A DNA stretch of 23,329 nt from RGIG1934 sp964492545 (GCA_964492545.1 CAZBKO010000028.1:1-23329); one strand, 5' to 3'; shown: positions 1 to 7,993, numbered from the stretch's first letter. Program-made: numbers and translations. Notes: generated by a model not told the origin, from the sequence alone.

Positions 1-501
1 ACCAAGCCTGGAAAGTTAACTGATATGGAGTATAAGATTGTCAAGTCTCATCCGAAGCTGGGCTATGATATATTGAAGGATAAGGATGTGGATGAACGTA
101 TTAAGATGTCTGCTTTGATGCATCATGAGAGATTTGACGGTGGTGGATATCCGGACAGACTTGCAGGGGAGCAGATTGATGATATGGCACGAATTGTAGC
201 GATAGCTGATGTTTATGATGCGATGACTGCTAACAGGGTATATCGAAGCGGACTGTGTCCTTTTAAGGTAATAGCTCACTTTGAGAAGGATATGAGCATT
301 TATGATCCAAGATACATTTTAATGTTTTTGGAGAGAACAGCTCAGACATATGTAAGCAATAAGGTTATGTTAAGCAATGGTGAGACAGGTAAGATTATCC
401 TGATTAATAAGCTTGCACTATCACAGCCAATTGTAATGGTTGGCAATGAGACTTATGACCTATCGAAGAGAAAAGACATTACAATAGAGCAGCTATTGTA
501 G
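1..501 (+). CDS. HD-GYP domain protein, 3' part (5' end outside window)
   Basis: The reading frame is open from base 1 to the TAG at 499-501, giving 166 residues of a protein whose N-terminus lies outside the window. It shows the second half of an HD-GYP domain: the HHERFDGGGYP motif, then IVAIADVYDAMTANRVYR, which matches the family's AD.yDAMt..R.YR segment. HD-GYP proteins are metal-dependent phosphodiesterases that hydrolyse cyclic di-GMP (to pGpG or GMP) and so affect motility and surface behaviour. The metal-binding His pair and the GYP loop are intact, so activity is plausible. The HD dyad itself and any sensor or receiver domain are not visible. About 70 residues after the domain form a small tail of unknown role. 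An internal ATG at 25 is not a likely start because the homologous region continues upstream. A terminator follows directly. Confidence 0.9.
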   Translation, partial: TKPGKLTDMEYKIVKSHPKLGYDILKDKDVDERIKMSALMHHERFDGGGYPDRLAGEQIDDMARIVAIADVYDAMTANRVYRSGLCPFKVIAHFEKDMSIYDPRYILMFLERTAQTYVSNKVMLSNGETGKIILINKLALSQPIVMVGNETYDLSKRKDITIEQLL

Positions 502-516
502 ATATACATAGAAGAG

Positions 517-553
517 GAGCATTCATACCGGTGATATGGTATGGATGCTCTTT
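517..553 (+). terminator. Intrinsic terminator after the HD-GYP gene
   Basis: Arms GAGCATTCATACC (517-529) and GGTATGGATGCTC (538-550) pair over 13 positions with one G-T wobble, an 8-nt loop and a short TTTAT tail. It lies 15 bp after the stop codon. Confidence 0.75.
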
Positions 554-565
554 ATAAATTCACGT

Positions 566-590
566 AAAAATTGCATTTCTTATAAAGCAA
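566..590 (-). terminator. Probable terminator after the AraC gene
   Basis: Read on the minus strand, TTGCTTT pairs with AAATGCAA (one bulged T) around the loop ATAAG, followed by TTTTTACG. It lies 19 bp past the AraC stop. The stem is short and AT-rich, so the call is moderate. Confidence 0.45.
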
Positions 591-609
591 AAACATTTTG
601 TATACTAAA

Positions 610-1512
610 TTACTTCTTGTTCCTATTATTATAGTTAGCCAGTCGATATTCTTTAGGTGTCATACCAAACGTTTGTCTAAACACACGATTAAAGTATGAG
701 GCGTGCGGTATACCAACCATTTCTCCAACAACCTTAATAGTAAGGGCATTATTGTTGAGAAGTCTGGCCGCATTGTTCATTCTAACCTCTGTAATATATT
801 CAATGCATGAAAGTCCCATATTTGATTTGAAATACTTCATGAAATAATGTTCATTAAGTGGAATTATGGCAGCTAGTTCTTTGATTGTAATCTGCTTGCT
901 GTAATTGTCATTGATATAATCAATAATACATTTTAAGTTAGATGTAGGTTCAATTCGTCTCTTCGGTGTATTTTCAGTTTTTTCTGTAATATTTGAAAAT
1001 AAAATTTTGAAGAAAAAGAATAATTCACCTTTCAACTCAAATTCATAAAATGGCTCCTTTAAGGTATAAGTTTCTTTCATTTTTCTGAATATTGCCTTCA
1101 TGTCGTCATATCCATTCATATCTGGCGAAATGATAGGAGGACAAGTGTAATCACCATTAAGCATCGGAGTAAGGTATTTTACTGAACATGTATCAACACT
1201 ACTACCATTAATCATTGTAATGTTAAACAAAAGTGAATGATAGCTGGCTTCCATATTGTCGTACTGCTTAAATGAATGAAGCTGTTTTGGCTTGATAAGT
1301 ACTATGCTGCCCTTTGTAGCAAGCATGGTAGCAAGATCAATATTGATTTCAAAGGCGCCTTCCTCAACGTAAATTAATTCAAATTCATCGTGCCAATGTA
1401 GTGGAAATGATGAAAAGTGAGTGGGCATAATTGTATAATAATAAGTAAACGGAAGAAAAATATCTCCGTGCTGTGCATTTTCTTTCAACTGCATGTATTC
1501 TTCGTGTGACAT
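610..1512 (-). CDS. AraC family transcriptional regulator
   Basis: A 300-residue protein with the usual two-part AraC layout. Residues about 25-110 form a cupin-like sensing domain (PLHWHDEFELIYVEEG, then the IKPKQLHSF segment). Residues about 190-295 are the double helix-turn-helix DNA-binding domain, starting at LKCIIDYINDNYSKQITIKELA and ending with the typical SYFNRVFRQTFGMTPKEYR. Such proteins bind a small ligand, commonly a sugar, through the cupin and activate nearby promoters. The start is fixed by AGGAGG 9 nt before the ATG. The gene lies 13 bp downstream of the GH13 gene on the same strand, so the two are probably co-transcribed, and regulation of that enzyme by this protein is a reasonable inference. 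The ligand cannot be read from sequence. Confidence 0.93.
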   Translation of the reverse strand: MSHEEYMQLKENAQHGDIFLPFTYYYTIMPTHFSSFPLHWHDEFELIYVEEGAFEINIDLATMLATKGSIVLIKPKQLHSFKQYDNMEASYHSLLFNITMINGSSVDTCSVKYLTPMLNGDYTCPPIISPDMNGYDDMKAIFRKMKETYTLKEPFYEFELKGELFFFFKILFSNITEKTENTPKRRIEPTSNLKCIIDYINDNYSKQITIKELAAIIPLNEHYFMKYFKSNMGLSCIEYITEVRMNNAARLLNNNALTIKVVGEMVGIPHASYFNRVFRQTFGMTPKEYRLANYNNRNKK

Positions 1513-1525
1513 GTATGTGTACCTC

Positions 1526-3295
1526 CTAAAGTGAATAGATTATTGAACCATTACTTCGCAATAGATTATTATCATATAAATGTGTGAATAGTATGTGTTC
1601 ATTGTCAACGTTTAGTGAAAAATCTTTCTCTGAACAATTGAGAATAACCTGAATGCTGCTATCACCAGAAGACTTGATATAGGAAATAATACGTGGATCA
1701 TCTGCTATATCGTTGAAATGGTAGGTAGAGCTTCGAAGCTGTGGAAGATTTTTACGTAAAGAAATTAAGTTCTTAAAATTGTTAATACGGTCATCAAAAT
1801 CACCATTTTCAATTTCAGCCCAAGGCATACAACGTCTGCAGTCAGGGTCATGTTTACCCTCTAGTGCAACCTCTGTGCCATAGTAGATACATACAGTACC
1901 GGGCATTGTGAAAATAACTGTCATCTGCTGGTAAAATTTATCAATATTTCCAAGCTTAGTAACAAGACGAATTGTATCATGGGAATCAAGAAGATTAAAC
2001 AATACATTATTTGTCTGCTTTGGATACATTGAATAGCATTTGTTGATTGAATATTCAAAATCATCTTTAGTGTAGTCAGTATTCATCCATAAATCATTGA
2101 CACTGCTCTGGAAAGTATAGTTCATAACGGAATCAAATTCATCACCACGCAGCCATGAAGTTGAGTCGTGCCAAATTTCACCTAAAATAAAGAAATCGTC
2201 CTTAAGTGAATCCATTTGTTTACGAAGTGCTTTGCAGAAGGTGTGTGAAACCTCATTTGCAACGTCAAGACGGATTGCATCAATGTCAAATGTATCAACC
2301 CAGTATGTACAAACATCCAGAAAATACTTGATTACATCAGGATTGTTTGTGTTGAGCTTCGGCATGTTGTCAAAGAATCCAAAGGTATAGAAATTGCCCT
2401 TTCGCGCATTGGTGCCGTATCCTTTTTCTGTAGAAAATGGCCATGAATTAACCATGAACCAATCATAGTAAGGTGACGCAGGACCATTTTTCTTAACATC
2501 CTCCCATTTATCAAAATGAGCACCACTGTGGTTGAAAACACCATCAAACATTACTCGAATACCACGAGAATGAGCTTCTCTAACAAATGTCTTAACAGTT
2601 TCGACATCGCCGAAATGAGGGTCAATCTTGTAGTAGTCAGCTGTATCATACTTGTGGTTAGTTGGAGCAAGATTGATAGGAGTGAGGTATAGACCTGTTA
2701 TTCCAAGGTCCTGTAAATAGTCAAGCTTGCTTGTGATTCCTTCAATATCGCCACCATAGAAATCCATATAGTTGACTACAGTCGTTGATGAACCCCATGT
2801 AGATTTCACGTTGTCAGGTGAAATATCAGGATTACCGTTACAGAAACGTTCAGGAAAAATCTGATACCATACTGTTTCATTTACCCATGCAGGAGGTGCG
2901 TACACATCAGCTGGGTTGAGCCATGGAAAAAAGAAATCCTGGCGATAATCAGTATAGGAATCCATTTGCTCTTTTGTGAGAAAACCATCTTCAATAAAAT
3001 ACGTATCCTCATCACCTGAGAAGATCTGGAAATAGTATCGGCATCTTTTGAATTCCGGACTCACAGTAGCTGACCAAATATAATTATGTCTGAGCTTGAT
3101 TTTGTCAGTCATCTCGAGAGCTTCACCAGTCCATGCAGAATGACCACCCATTATTCCGTGAGTAAATGGGTCTCCATAGTGGAGAACGACACGGTCGATA
3201 TCCTTACCGGTTCTGATATTGATTACAATTTGATTCTTATTAAGTGCATAGCAAAAATTGTCACTGGATTTGTGATAAATTGCAGATAAATTCAT
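1526..3295 (-). CDS. GH13 alpha-glucan hydrolase (neopullulanase / cyclomaltodextrinase / alpha-glucosidase type)
   Basis: A 589-residue glycoside hydrolase of family 13. Residues 1 to about 125 form an N-terminal beta domain resembling the CBM34 domain of neopullulanases. The (beta/alpha)8 barrel follows with all conserved regions: DGVFNH (251-256), MPKLN (311-315, typical of the neopullulanase/oligo-1,6-glucosidase group), DAIRLDVANE (339-348; predicted nucleophile Asp344), GE at 372-373 (acid/base Glu373) and LLDSHDT (435-441; transition-state Asp440). A beta domain ends the protein. No signal peptide is present, so it should act in the cytoplasm on imported malto-oligosaccharides or cyclodextrins, cleaving alpha-1,4 and possibly alpha-1,6 bonds. 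Exact specificity is not decidable from motifs. GGAG lies 6 nt before the ATG. It is first in a unit with the AraC gene and has its own promoter at 3424-3452. Confidence 0.93.
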   Translation of the reverse strand: MNLSAIYHKSSDNFCYALNKNQIVINIRTGKDIDRVVLHYGDPFTHGIMGGHSAWTGEALEMTDKIKLRHNYIWSATVSPEFKRCRYYFQIFSGDEDTYFIEDGFLTKEQMDSYTDYRQDFFFPWLNPADVYAPPAWVNETVWYQIFPERFCNGNPDISPDNVKSTWGSSTTVVNYMDFYGGDIEGITSKLDYLQDLGITGLYLTPINLAPTNHKYDTADYYKIDPHFGDVETVKTFVREAHSRGIRVMFDGVFNHSGAHFDKWEDVKKNGPASPYYDWFMVNSWPFSTEKGYGTNARKGNFYTFGFFDNMPKLNTNNPDVIKYFLDVCTYWVDTFDIDAIRLDVANEVSHTFCKALRKQMDSLKDDFFILGEIWHDSTSWLRGDEFDSVMNYTFQSSVNDLWMNTDYTKDDFEYSINKCYSMYPKQTNNVLFNLLDSHDTIRLVTKLGNIDKFYQQMTVIFTMPGTVCIYYGTEVALEGKHDPDCRRCMPWAEIENGDFDDRINNFKNLISLRKNLPQLRSSTYHFNDIADDPRIISYIKSSGDSSIQVILNCSEKDFSLNVDNEHILFTHLYDNNLLRSNGSIIYSL

Positions 3296-3372
3296 AAATA
3301 TCTCCGTTCCGAAGCCTGTACAGCTAATAGCAGCTTCTAATTAATATACTGATATAATTGAGTAATTATTAC

Positions 3373-3398
3373 AATTTTGCAATTAATTAAGCAAAATT
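3373..3398. promoter_or_regulatory. Inverted repeat, candidate operator in the GH13 leader
   Basis: AATTTTGC (3373-3380) and GCAAAATT (3391-3398) are exact reverse complements separated by 10 bp of A/T. The palindrome lies about 20-45 bp downstream of the start point expected from the promoter at 3424-3452, a usual place for a repressor site. A LacI-type repressor or the neighbouring AraC protein could bind it. It does not match the CcpA cre consensus. Confidence 0.4.
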
Positions 3399-3423
3399 AT
3401 ACAAAAAATAATACTATATCATC

Positions 3424-3452
3424 ATTATAATGCTATTGAAACTAAATATCAA
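3424..3452 (-). promoter_or_regulatory. Promoter of the GH13-AraC unit
   Basis: On the minus strand: TTGATA (3452-3447), a 17-bp spacer and TATAAT (3429-3424). Transcription should start near 3417, giving a leader of about 120 nt that contains the 3373-3398 palindrome. Confidence 0.65.
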
Positions 3453-3473
3453 TGAAAAGTACACATTTTTATT

Positions 3474-3947
3474 TCAATTGTGCAGGGGGAAATTTGAAGT
3501 GGATTTACTCATAGTGCTATTGTGATACTTTGTTGAAAATGTTACATCCTCGCCAAACCATTCAGGGGGAGTAAAGCTTTCTGCATCTTCCATGGTATCG
3601 AATTCAACCTCTGCAATTATTAGACCATCAAATTGGCCTGTAAACACATCAAGCTCAATAGTGTATTTTCCCAATGGAATAAGATACCGTCTTTTGGAAA
3701 TTATATTCCCGTCACATTTTTTTAGAAGATGCTTGTAGCTGTCTTCATTAAGTGGAAGATTATATTCTTCTCTGGCCATTAGTCCACTGGATTTGTATGT
3801 CATATAATAATTATCATCCTCCCTGCGCACACGTACAACAGGAGCAGTATTCATATAGCCCTGCTCAATTTCGTGAAAATTATATGACTCATAATTAATA
3901 GGAAGAGAGTCATGCTCAATTAAATACTTTCTTTCAATTTCCATCAT
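3474..3947 (-). CDS. CYTH domain protein (triphosphate tunnel metalloenzyme)
   Basis: A 157-residue protein that opens with MMEIERKYLIE, containing the ExExK signature (Glu3, Glu5, Lys7) of CYTH/triphosphate tunnel metalloenzymes. Later charged strands (VVRVRRED, YYMTYKSSG, KRRYLIP, IELDVFTG, IIAEVEFD) match the alternating basic and acidic beta strands that line the tunnel. Short bacterial members hydrolyse inorganic tripolyphosphate or nucleoside triphosphates with a divalent metal. Others are class IV adenylyl cyclases or thiamine triphosphatases, so the substrate here is open. Its length is typical of the short single-domain form. The start could be either of two adjacent ATGs. The only good Shine-Dalgarno, GGAGGT at 3978-3973, lies 25 nt upstream of the first ATG with a hairpin between. 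A possible promoter (TTGAAT-17-TAATAT, 4030-4002) lies upstream. Confidence 0.87.
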   Translation of the reverse strand: MMEIERKYLIEHDSLPINYESYNFHEIEQGYMNTAPVVRVRREDDNYYMTYKSSGLMAREEYNLPLNEDSYKHLLKKCDGNIISKRRYLIPLGKYTIELDVFTGQFDGLIIAEVEFDTMEDAESFTPPEWFGEDVTFSTKYHNSTMSKSTSNFPLHN

Positions 3948-3953
3948 TTATTG

Positions 3954-3970
3954 TTGTGTAAATAACACAA
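3954..3970 (-). promoter_or_regulatory. Hairpin between Shine-Dalgarno and start codon of the CYTH gene
   Basis: TTGTGT and ACACAA form a perfect 6-bp inverted repeat around a 5-nt A/T loop. It fills 17 of the 25 nt between GGAGGT (3978-3973) and the ATG at 3947. If folded in the mRNA, the effective spacing becomes 8 nt, which is optimal. As DNA it could instead be a protein-binding palindrome. Confidence 0.5.
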
Positions 3971-4035
3971 TTACCTCCATAATTTATTTGGTGCTGTTCT
4001 TATATTAACACATTATAAAATACAATTCAAATCAC

Positions 4036-4064
4036 TTGATAAGGCCTTTAAACTATAGTAAAAT
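4036..4064 (+). promoter_or_regulatory. Promoter of the DJ-1/PfpI gene
   Basis: TTGATA (4036-4041), a 17-bp spacer and TAAAAT (4059-4064). Expected transcription start near 4071, which rules out translation starts upstream of it. Confidence 0.6.
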
Positions 4065-4098
4065 AAATGCTATTAATATAGAAAGGTTGTGTGAAGTG

Positions 4099-4650
4099 AT
4101 GAAATTATATGCATTTTTTGCAGAAGGCTTTGAAGAGGTTGAGGCATTAACAATTATTGATATTGTTAGAAGAGCAGGTATGGAAGCTGTCATGGTGTCC
4201 ATAAGCGATAGCACTAAGGTAAAGAGCTCCCATGGAGTGGTAGTTGATACCGACGCTATAATAGATGATATAGATTTTTCAGAAGGAGATGCTATTTTTC
4301 TTCCAGGTGGTATACCGGGAACACCTAATCTATATAATTGTAAGAAGCTTACAGATAATATTCTTGAATATAACAGACAGGGTAAGAGACTTGCGGCAGT
4401 ATGTGCAGCACCATCAATATATGGAAAACTTGGTTTGCTTGAGGGTAAGAAGGCAACATGCTTCCCGGGATTTGAGAAGGACTTGCTTGGAGCAGAATAT
4501 GTAAATGACAGAGTTATAACCGATGGAAATATAACTACCAGCAGGGGGATGGGAACAACAATCGACCTGGGATTAGAGCTTGTTAGAATATTCAAAAATG
4601 AGGCAGCAGCTGACGAACTTGGCAAAAAGATTCAGTTTTATACGGAATAA
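4099..4650 (+). CDS. DJ-1/PfpI family protein (YajL/ThiJ-like)
   Basis: A 183-residue protein covering the whole DJ-1/PfpI fold. It has the N-terminal FAEGFEEVEAL segment with the conserved Glu, the DAIFLPGGIPG strand-loop, and the nucleophile elbow AAVCAAP, whose Cys is the reactive residue of the family. SRGMGTTIDLGLELV near the end matches the C-terminal helix. Members are reported as chaperones, glyoxalases or deglycases acting against carbonyl or oxidative damage. The true substrate is not predictable. I chose the ATG at 4099 (AAAGG 12 nt upstream, homology starting at MKLYAFF) over an in-frame TTG at 4036, because that TTG coincides with the -35 box and is not expected to be transcribed. 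It lies just before the chaperone-protease run but has a separate promoter. Confidence 0.9.
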   Translation: MKLYAFFAEGFEEVEALTIIDIVRRAGMEAVMVSISDSTKVKSSHGVVVDTDAIIDDIDFSEGDAIFLPGGIPGTPNLYNCKKLTDNILEYNRQGKRLAAVCAAPSIYGKLGLLEGKKATCFPGFEKDLLGAEYVNDRVITDGNITTSRGMGTTIDLGLELVRIFKNEAAADELGKKIQFYTE

Positions 4651-4665
4651 ATGAATAAAAAAAAG

Positions 4666-4694
4666 ATGACAATGATTTATTCCTATGATATAAT
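4666..4694 (+). promoter_or_regulatory. Promoter of tig and the downstream protease run
   Basis: ATGACA (4666-4671), a 17-bp spacer and TATAAT (4689-4694) with TG one base upstream of the -10 (extended -10). A short inverted repeat TGGGT/ACCCA (4694-4698, 4709-4713) sits at the expected start site. I see no CIRCE or CtsR box here. Confidence 0.65.
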
Positions 4695-4751
4695 GGGTGA
4701 ATGTATGTACCCAAATATTAAGTAGGATTCAATTTAAGGAGGAAATATAAA

Positions 4752-6038
4752 ATGAGTTTACAGGTAGAGAATTTAGAAAACAATATGGCGAAGCTTACAA
4801 TAACAGTAGGAACAGAGGTTGTTGATAAGGCATTACAGAGCGCATATTTAAAGTCAAGAGGCAAGATGAATATTCCAGGATTTAGAAAAGGAAAGGCACC
4901 TCGTCAGATTATTGAGAAGATGTATGGAGTAGGAATTTTCTACGAAGATGCAGTTAATGAGATGATTCCTGATGCTTACGAAGAAGCAGCTAACGAGAGC
5001 AAGCTTGAGATAGTATCTCAGCCTAAGATAGATGTTGTTCAGATTGAAAAGGGCAAGGATTTCATTTTCACAGCAGAAGTAGCACTTAAGCCAGAAGTTG
5101 AGCTTGGTCAGTACAAGGGAATTGAAGTAGATAAGATTGATGCAGCAGTAACAGATGAAGAAGTTGCAGCAGAGCTTGATAAAGTTAGAGAGCAGAATTC
5201 AAGAATGATTCCAGTTGAAGATAGAGCAGTAGTTGATGGCGATATCACAACAATCGATTTTGAAGGATTTGTTGATGGAGTTGCATTTGAAGGTGGAAAG
5301 GGTGAGAATTATCCATTAACAATTGGTTCTCATTCATTCATAGATAATTTTGAAGATCAGTTAATTGGAGCTAACATTGGCGAAGAAGTAACTGTTAACG
5401 TAACATTCCCAGAAGAATATCAGGCTCCTGAATTAGCTGGAAAGCCTGCTGAATTCAAGGTAACAGTTAAGGAAATCAAAGCAAAAGAACTTCCTGAATT
5501 AGATGACGATTTTGCACAGGACGCTTCAGAATTTGATACACTTGATGAATTTAAGGCAGACACAAAGAAGAAGTTAGAAGAGAAAAAAGCTAACGAAGCT
5601 AAGGGCAAGAAAGAAGATGCTATAATAGAGAAGATTATCGAGAACGCTAAGATGGATATTCCAGATGCAATGATCGATACTCAGGTTAGACAGATGGCAG
5701 ATGATTTTGCAAGAAGATTACAGCAGCAGGGACTTTCTGTAGAGCAGTACTTCCAGTTCACAGGAATGAACAGTGAAATGTTTATCGAGCAGATGAAGCC
5801 ACAGGCAATCAAGAGAATCCAGAGCAGACTTGTATTAGAGACAATCGCTAAGACAGAGAACATTCAGATTACTGATGAAGAAATAGAAAAAGAAATCACA
5901 GATATGGCTGCACAGTATCAGATGGAAGCTGACAAGCTCAAAGAGTTATTAGGAGACAAAGAAAAAGAGCAGATGAAGGCTGACATAGCTGTAACTAAGG
6001 CAGTAGAATTAGTAGTTAATGAAGCAGTTGAAAAATAA
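4752..6038 (+). CDS. tig: Trigger factor, ribosome-bound chaperone and peptidyl-prolyl isomerase
   Basis: At 428 residues it has the usual length of trigger factor. The ribosome-docking loop is present as GFRKGKAPR (residues 43-51). Residues about 150-240 form the FKBP-type prolyl isomerase domain (VVDGDITTIDFEGFVDGVAFEGGKGENYPLTIGS in part). The remaining helical arms (about 110-150 and 250-428) form the chaperone cradle. It binds ribosomal protein uL23 at the exit tunnel and protects nascent chains. AAGGAGG lies 9 nt before the ATG. It is first in the conserved order tig-clpP-clpX-lon, 27 bp ahead of clpP, so newly made chains and their degradation machinery are made from one region. Confidence 0.97.
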   Translation: MSLQVENLENNMAKLTITVGTEVVDKALQSAYLKSRGKMNIPGFRKGKAPRQIIEKMYGVGIFYEDAVNEMIPDAYEEAANESKLEIVSQPKIDVVQIEKGKDFIFTAEVALKPEVELGQYKGIEVDKIDAAVTDEEVAAELDKVREQNSRMIPVEDRAVVDGDITTIDFEGFVDGVAFEGGKGENYPLTIGSHSFIDNFEDQLIGANIGEEVTVNVTFPEEYQAPELAGKPAEFKVTVKEIKAKELPELDDDFAQDASEFDTLDEFKADTKKKLEEKKANEAKGKKEDAIIEKIIENAKMDIPDAMIDTQVRQMADDFARRLQQQGLSVEQYFQFTGMNSEMFIEQMKPQAIKRIQSRLVLETIAKTENIQITDEEIEKEITDMAAQYQMEADKLKELLGDKEKEQMKADIAVTKAVELVVNEAVEK

Positions 6039-6065
6039 TTAGCTGCAGAAAGAGAGGTATTGGTT

Positions 6066-6647
6066 ATGAGTTTAGTACCTTATGTCGTTGAGCAGACTGG
6101 ACGTGGAGAACGTTCTTATGATATTTACTCACGTTTATTAAAGGAAAGAATTATATTTTTAGGAGAGGAAGTTAACGAGACAACAGCAAGCCTTGTTGTT
6201 GCACAGTTATTATTCCTTGAATCAGAGGATCCGGGAAAGGATATATGTTTATATATCAACAGCCCTGGTGGTTCTGTAACAGCAGGTATGGCTATATATG
6301 ATACAATGAACTACATCAAATGTGATGTATCTACTATTTGTATTGGTATGGCAGCTAGTATGGGCGCGTTTTTATTAACAGGTGGTGCGAAGGGAAAAAG
6401 ATTTGCGCTTCCTAATGCAGAGATAATGATTCATCAGCCACTTGGTGGAGCACAGGGTCAGGCAACTGAGATTCAGATAGCAGCTGACCACATTCTTAAG
6501 ACACGTAAGACATTGAATACAATTATTGCTAATAATACAGGAAAACCTCTTGAAGTAATCGAAAGAGATACAGAGAGAGATAACTATATGAGCGCTCAGG
6601 AAGCCATGGAATATGGATTGATTGATGGCGTTATATCAGAACGCTAG
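6066..6647 (+). CDS. clpP: ATP-dependent Clp protease proteolytic subunit ClpP
   Basis: A 193-residue serine peptidase of family S14 with an intact catalytic triad: Ser98 in GMAASMGA, His123 in MIHQPLGG and Asp172 in RDTERDNYM. The N-terminus MSLVPYVVEQTGRGERSYDIYSRLLKER (shown here in two parts: MSLVPYVVEQ, then TGRGERSYDIYSRLLKER) is the form that lines the entry pore. It assembles as two heptameric rings that degrade proteins fed by Clp ATPases. The ATG at 6066 was chosen because AGAGAGG lies 8 nt upstream. An in-frame TTG at 6060 has no such site. The next gene, clpX, starts 14 bp later with its Shine-Dalgarno overlapping the clpP stop codon, so the partners are probably made in a coupled way. 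Confidence 0.97.
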   Translation: MSLVPYVVEQTGRGERSYDIYSRLLKERIIFLGEEVNETTASLVVAQLLFLESEDPGKDICLYINSPGGSVTAGMAIYDTMNYIKCDVSTICIGMAASMGAFLLTGGAKGKRFALPNAEIMIHQPLGGAQGQATEIQIAADHILKTRKTLNTIIANNTGKPLEVIERDTERDNYMSAQEAMEYGLIDGVISER

Positions 6648-6661
6648 GAGGATAACAACAT

Positions 6662-7948
6662 ATGGCAAAGTCAGACGATAATAAGTCATGGTGCTGTTCT
6701 TTCTGTGGTAAACCTGCTAATTCAGTTAGAAAATTAATTGCAGGTCCTAATAATGAGGTATTTATATGTGATGAGTGTATAGATATATGCGCTGATATTA
6801 TTGAGGAGGAATTCGAAGATTATGAAATGAACGAGAAGTTTGAGATTAATCTTCAAAAGCCTAAGGAAATCAAAGCATTTCTTGACCAGTATGTAGTTGG
6901 ACAGGATGAGGCTAAGAAAGTACTTTCAGTAGCAGTATATAACCACTATAAGAGGGTTATGTCTAATAAGGATTTAGGTGTTGAGATTCAAAAAAGTAAT
7001 ATTCTTATGCTTGGACCTACAGGATCAGGTAAGACATATTTAGCACAGACTCTTGCAAAGATGCTCAATGTCCCATTTGCCATTGCAGATGCTACTACAT
7101 TGACAGAAGCAGGATATGTTGGTGAAGATGTTGAGAACATATTGCTCAAACTTATTCAGGCAGCAGATTATGATGTTGAAAGAGCAGAGCTTGGTATTGT
7201 ATATATTGATGAGATAGACAAGATTACCAAGAAATCAGAGAATGTTTCAATAACAAGAGATGTTTCAGGTGAAGGTGTACAGCAGGCATTACTTAAGATG
7301 CTGGAAGGAACACAGGCATCTGTTCCACCACAGGGAGGAAGAAAGCATCCTCAGCAGGAGACTATTCCAATCAATACTACTAACATATTATTTATATGTG
7401 GTGGTGCATTTGATGGTCTTGAGAAAATTATTGAGACAAGAATAGATAAAAAATCCATTGGATTTAATGCAGAAATTGCAAGAGACAATACAGGTATGCT
7501 CGATGAATTATTTTCACAGGCTATGCCTCAGGATTTCGTAAGATTCGGTTTAATACCTGAATTTATCGGACGTGTTCCTGTGAATGTTTCATTACAGTCA
7601 CTTGACACAGCAGCATTACTTAAGATACTTAAAGAGCCAAAGAATGCATTAGTGAAACAGTATCAGAAGTTGTTTGAGATGGACAACGTTGAACTGGAAT
7701 TTACAGACGATGCACTGGAACTTGTGGCAGAAGAGGCAATTGAGCGAAAGACAGGAGCCAGAGGTCTTAGAGCAATAACAGAAAAAGCGATGACAGAGAT
7801 TATGTACAATGTTCCATCGGATGATTCTGTGGGCAAATGTATCATTAACAGAGACGTAATAGCTGGTACAGGCGAACCTGAACTTATTTCAAAAAGCGAG
7901 ATGGCATCTAAGCCGGCTGGCAAAAAAGGGTTCAAGAGAGCAGACTAA
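6662..7948 (+). CDS. clpX: ATP-dependent Clp protease ATP-binding subunit ClpX
   Basis: A 428-residue AAA+ unfoldase. The N-terminal zinc domain has Cys12, Cys15, Cys36 and Cys39. Walker A GPTGSGKT is at about 118-125, the pore loop GYVGEDVEN follows, and Walker B reads IVYIDEIDKI. The IGF tripeptide that docks into ClpP is present in DKKSIGFNAE, so the protein should work with the ClpP encoded immediately upstream. It unfolds tagged or misfolded substrates using ATP and threads them into ClpP. AGGAGG at 6646-6651 overlaps the clpP stop codon and lies 10 nt before the ATG. Nothing is truncated or unusual. A weak hairpin follows the gene before lon. Confidence 0.97.
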   Translation: MAKSDDNKSWCCSFCGKPANSVRKLIAGPNNEVFICDECIDICADIIEEEFEDYEMNEKFEINLQKPKEIKAFLDQYVVGQDEAKKVLSVAVYNHYKRVMSNKDLGVEIQKSNILMLGPTGSGKTYLAQTLAKMLNVPFAIADATTLTEAGYVGEDVENILLKLIQAADYDVERAELGIVYIDEIDKITKKSENVSITRDVSGEGVQQALLKMLEGTQASVPPQGGRKHPQQETIPINTTNILFICGGAFDGLEKIIETRIDKKSIGFNAEIARDNTGMLDELFSQAMPQDFVRFGLIPEFIGRVPVNVSLQSLDTAALLKILKEPKNALVKQYQKLFEMDNVELEFTDDALELVAEEAIERKTGARGLRAITEKAMTEIMYNVPSDDSVGKCIINRDVIAGTGEPELISKSEMASKPAGKKGFKRAD

Positions 7949-7965
7949 GTTAACAAATAATTGCT

Positions 7966-7993
7966 AGGCTGGCCTAAGTTAGGGTCAGCCTTT
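7966..7993 (+). terminator. Weak hairpin between clpX and lon (attenuator or partial terminator)
   Basis: AGGCTG and CAGCCT pair, with a further imperfect CCTAA/TTAGG pairing inside, followed by TTTCAT. The poor T-run suggests partial termination or transcript processing between clpX and lon. Confidence 0.4.

Noticed and set aside
3954..3970. Rex repressor site
   Set aside because: TTGTGTAAATAACACAA resembles the Rex consensus but is 17 bp instead of 18 and lacks the inner TTAA/GAA positions. The position inside the leader fits an RNA stem better. Not excluded.
4053..4625. 190-codon open frame on the minus strand
   Set aside because: It lies wholly opposite the DJ-1/PfpI gene, has Ser/Pro-rich composition typical of an antisense frame, and has no ribosome site.
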